DNA of 64,000 nucleotides from Bufo bufo. Lineage: Eukaryota > Chordata > Amphibia > Anura > Bufonidae. The stretch's first letter is position 1. Each line of letters opens with the position of its first letter. Below are positions 63,309-64,000 of this stretch, piece by piece. The stretch is taken from positions 110,070,465 to 110,134,464 of the forward strand of contig NC_053392.1 of NCBI RefSeq assembly GCF_905171765.1, written 5' to 3'. Both the position numbers and the translations under genes were made by a program. Below the pieces are notes generated by a model. That model ran no database searches. It was not told the DNA's origin and saw nothing but the letters and a program-made list of their open reading frames with translations.

Positions 63309-64000
63309 ATACACTGTATTCCCATGCACCTCTTCCACAACAAAAAAGGGTATATGGTTCAATCATCCTTTTCTCGTCCTGCTCCTCCCTAAGGTTTTAG
63401 ATGGTCAGATCAGAAGCAGACCCTCACTACTAATGTTTTAGATGGTCAGATCAGCAGCAGGCCCTCAATCATAATTTTTCAAGGGTGTGTATGATGCCCT
63501 CCGTTATGTGTACAGTAATAAAGGGTGTATCGGTTACTTGTAATTTTTGCCAGCCCTTTCACTTAGTGCATAGTCTTTATGAGTGTAGGAGTCCCACTAC
63601 CTGAACAATTGTACCACAATGTGAATGAAGCCCTCCTTTATGTGATATACAGGTTGTATCGGAGTGTCCTTGTAATTTTTGGCAAAACTTGCACTTTATA
63701 TACAAGTAAATATACAGGAAAGAATGGTTGCTAACAATTATTCCTCTGAAATCTATGTTATCTTCGGTTTTGTGCGTATTATTGTCAGTCTGTAAAAATG
63801 GCATACTACCCGGACAACATCGTTCCCAGCAGCGACCTGGGAGTCCAATAAGCATCCAGACATCCTCCCCATACTATTCCCGTGCCATTTCAGTGGTGTT
63901 TCCATAAATTTCTGACCTTTTCCTGTGAACCAGACAGCCTCCCCTCTTCAGAGCAGGGGGTGCCTGGTTTAATGCTCTGGTTCTCCCATTGACTTCCATT
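63309..64000 (+). other. 3' region of hAT element 2
   Basis: No gene. Two diverged direct repeats of TTTTAGATGGTCAGATCAG (63394 and 63437), and repeated GCCCTCCTTTATGTG / GCCCTCCGTTATGTG segments (63490-63680), typical non-coding tail of this element. Confidence 0.55.

Larger units (their letters stand above)
59142..64000 (+). mobile_element. hAT element 2 (3' end beyond the window)
   Basis: The left end is TAGTGTTGATTGAGCATGCTC followed by dyads around AGCGATGCTC (59142-59260), an end type also found in the 53063 motif. Subterminal tandem repeats and a transposase pseudogene on the plus strand follow. The window ends in CCCATTGACTTCCATT, sequence that in this type of element comes shortly before the other terminus. 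Confidence 0.75.

Overview
The window is a repeat-dominated piece of a vertebrate nuclear genome, most likely an anuran amphibian. The evidence is one clear exon of an A4GNT-type glycosyltransferase with spliceosomal signals, a retrocopy of a DNMT3-type methyltransferase, and a dense load of Tc1/mariner, hAT, TTAA-target, Harbinger-like, L1/Tx1-like and LTR elements of the kinds abundant in frogs. There are no operons, bacterial genes, rRNA genes or CRISPR arrays. Only two host exons are supported: A4GNT-like at 14.5 kb (+) and a Myb/SANT-like exon at 33 kb (-).

Layout. 0.4-2.6 kb: a TTAA MITE and a non-autonomous hAT element containing three tRNA-like units. 2.6-14.2 kb: palindromic TTAA-type repeats, a TA-flanked MITE and an LTR element without genes (TSD CCTAG). 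14.5-15.9 kb: the A4GNT-like exon, with a 5'-truncated LINE in its intron. 16.2-18.3 kb: an internally deleted LTR element (TSD CCATA). 18.5-23.6 kb: two copies of an hAT-like repeat family, a Tc1 transposase fragment and three Harbinger-like MITEs. 24.5-30.2 kb: the 5' part of a protein-primed family B DNA polymerase (Polinton/adintovirus type), about 3.5 kb of GATA repeats and two clusters of a TATC....GATA-containing iteron-like repeat. 30.2-35.4 kb: nested Tc1 elements and a long palindrome. 35.8-42.3 kb: a broken hAT transposase gene with large tandem arrays on both sides, then an assembly gap (42268-42367). 42.4-51.1 kb: an hAT fragment, three Tc1-type elements, a solo LTR and an intact 346-aa DD36E transposase gene. 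51.4-53.1 kb: a third hAT-like repeat and the DNMT3 retrocopy. 54.6-59.1 kb: a young LTR element whose only gene encodes a cold-shock-domain protein. 59.1-64 kb: a second hAT transposase pseudogene running off the window.

The most unusual object is the LTR element at 54569-59058. It has paired 912-bp LTRs that differ at only 6 positions, a 4-bp target duplication and one long intact reading frame. That frame encodes a Y-box-like cold shock domain, an upstream PPxY motif and a C-terminal coiled coil, with no protease, reverse transcriptase or integrase. It looks like a non-autonomous retroelement that has taken up an RNA-binding domain. The next most interesting are the intact DD36E transposon, the polymerase fragment beside the GATA/iteron block, and several nested insertions whose empty sites can be read from sister copies inside the window.
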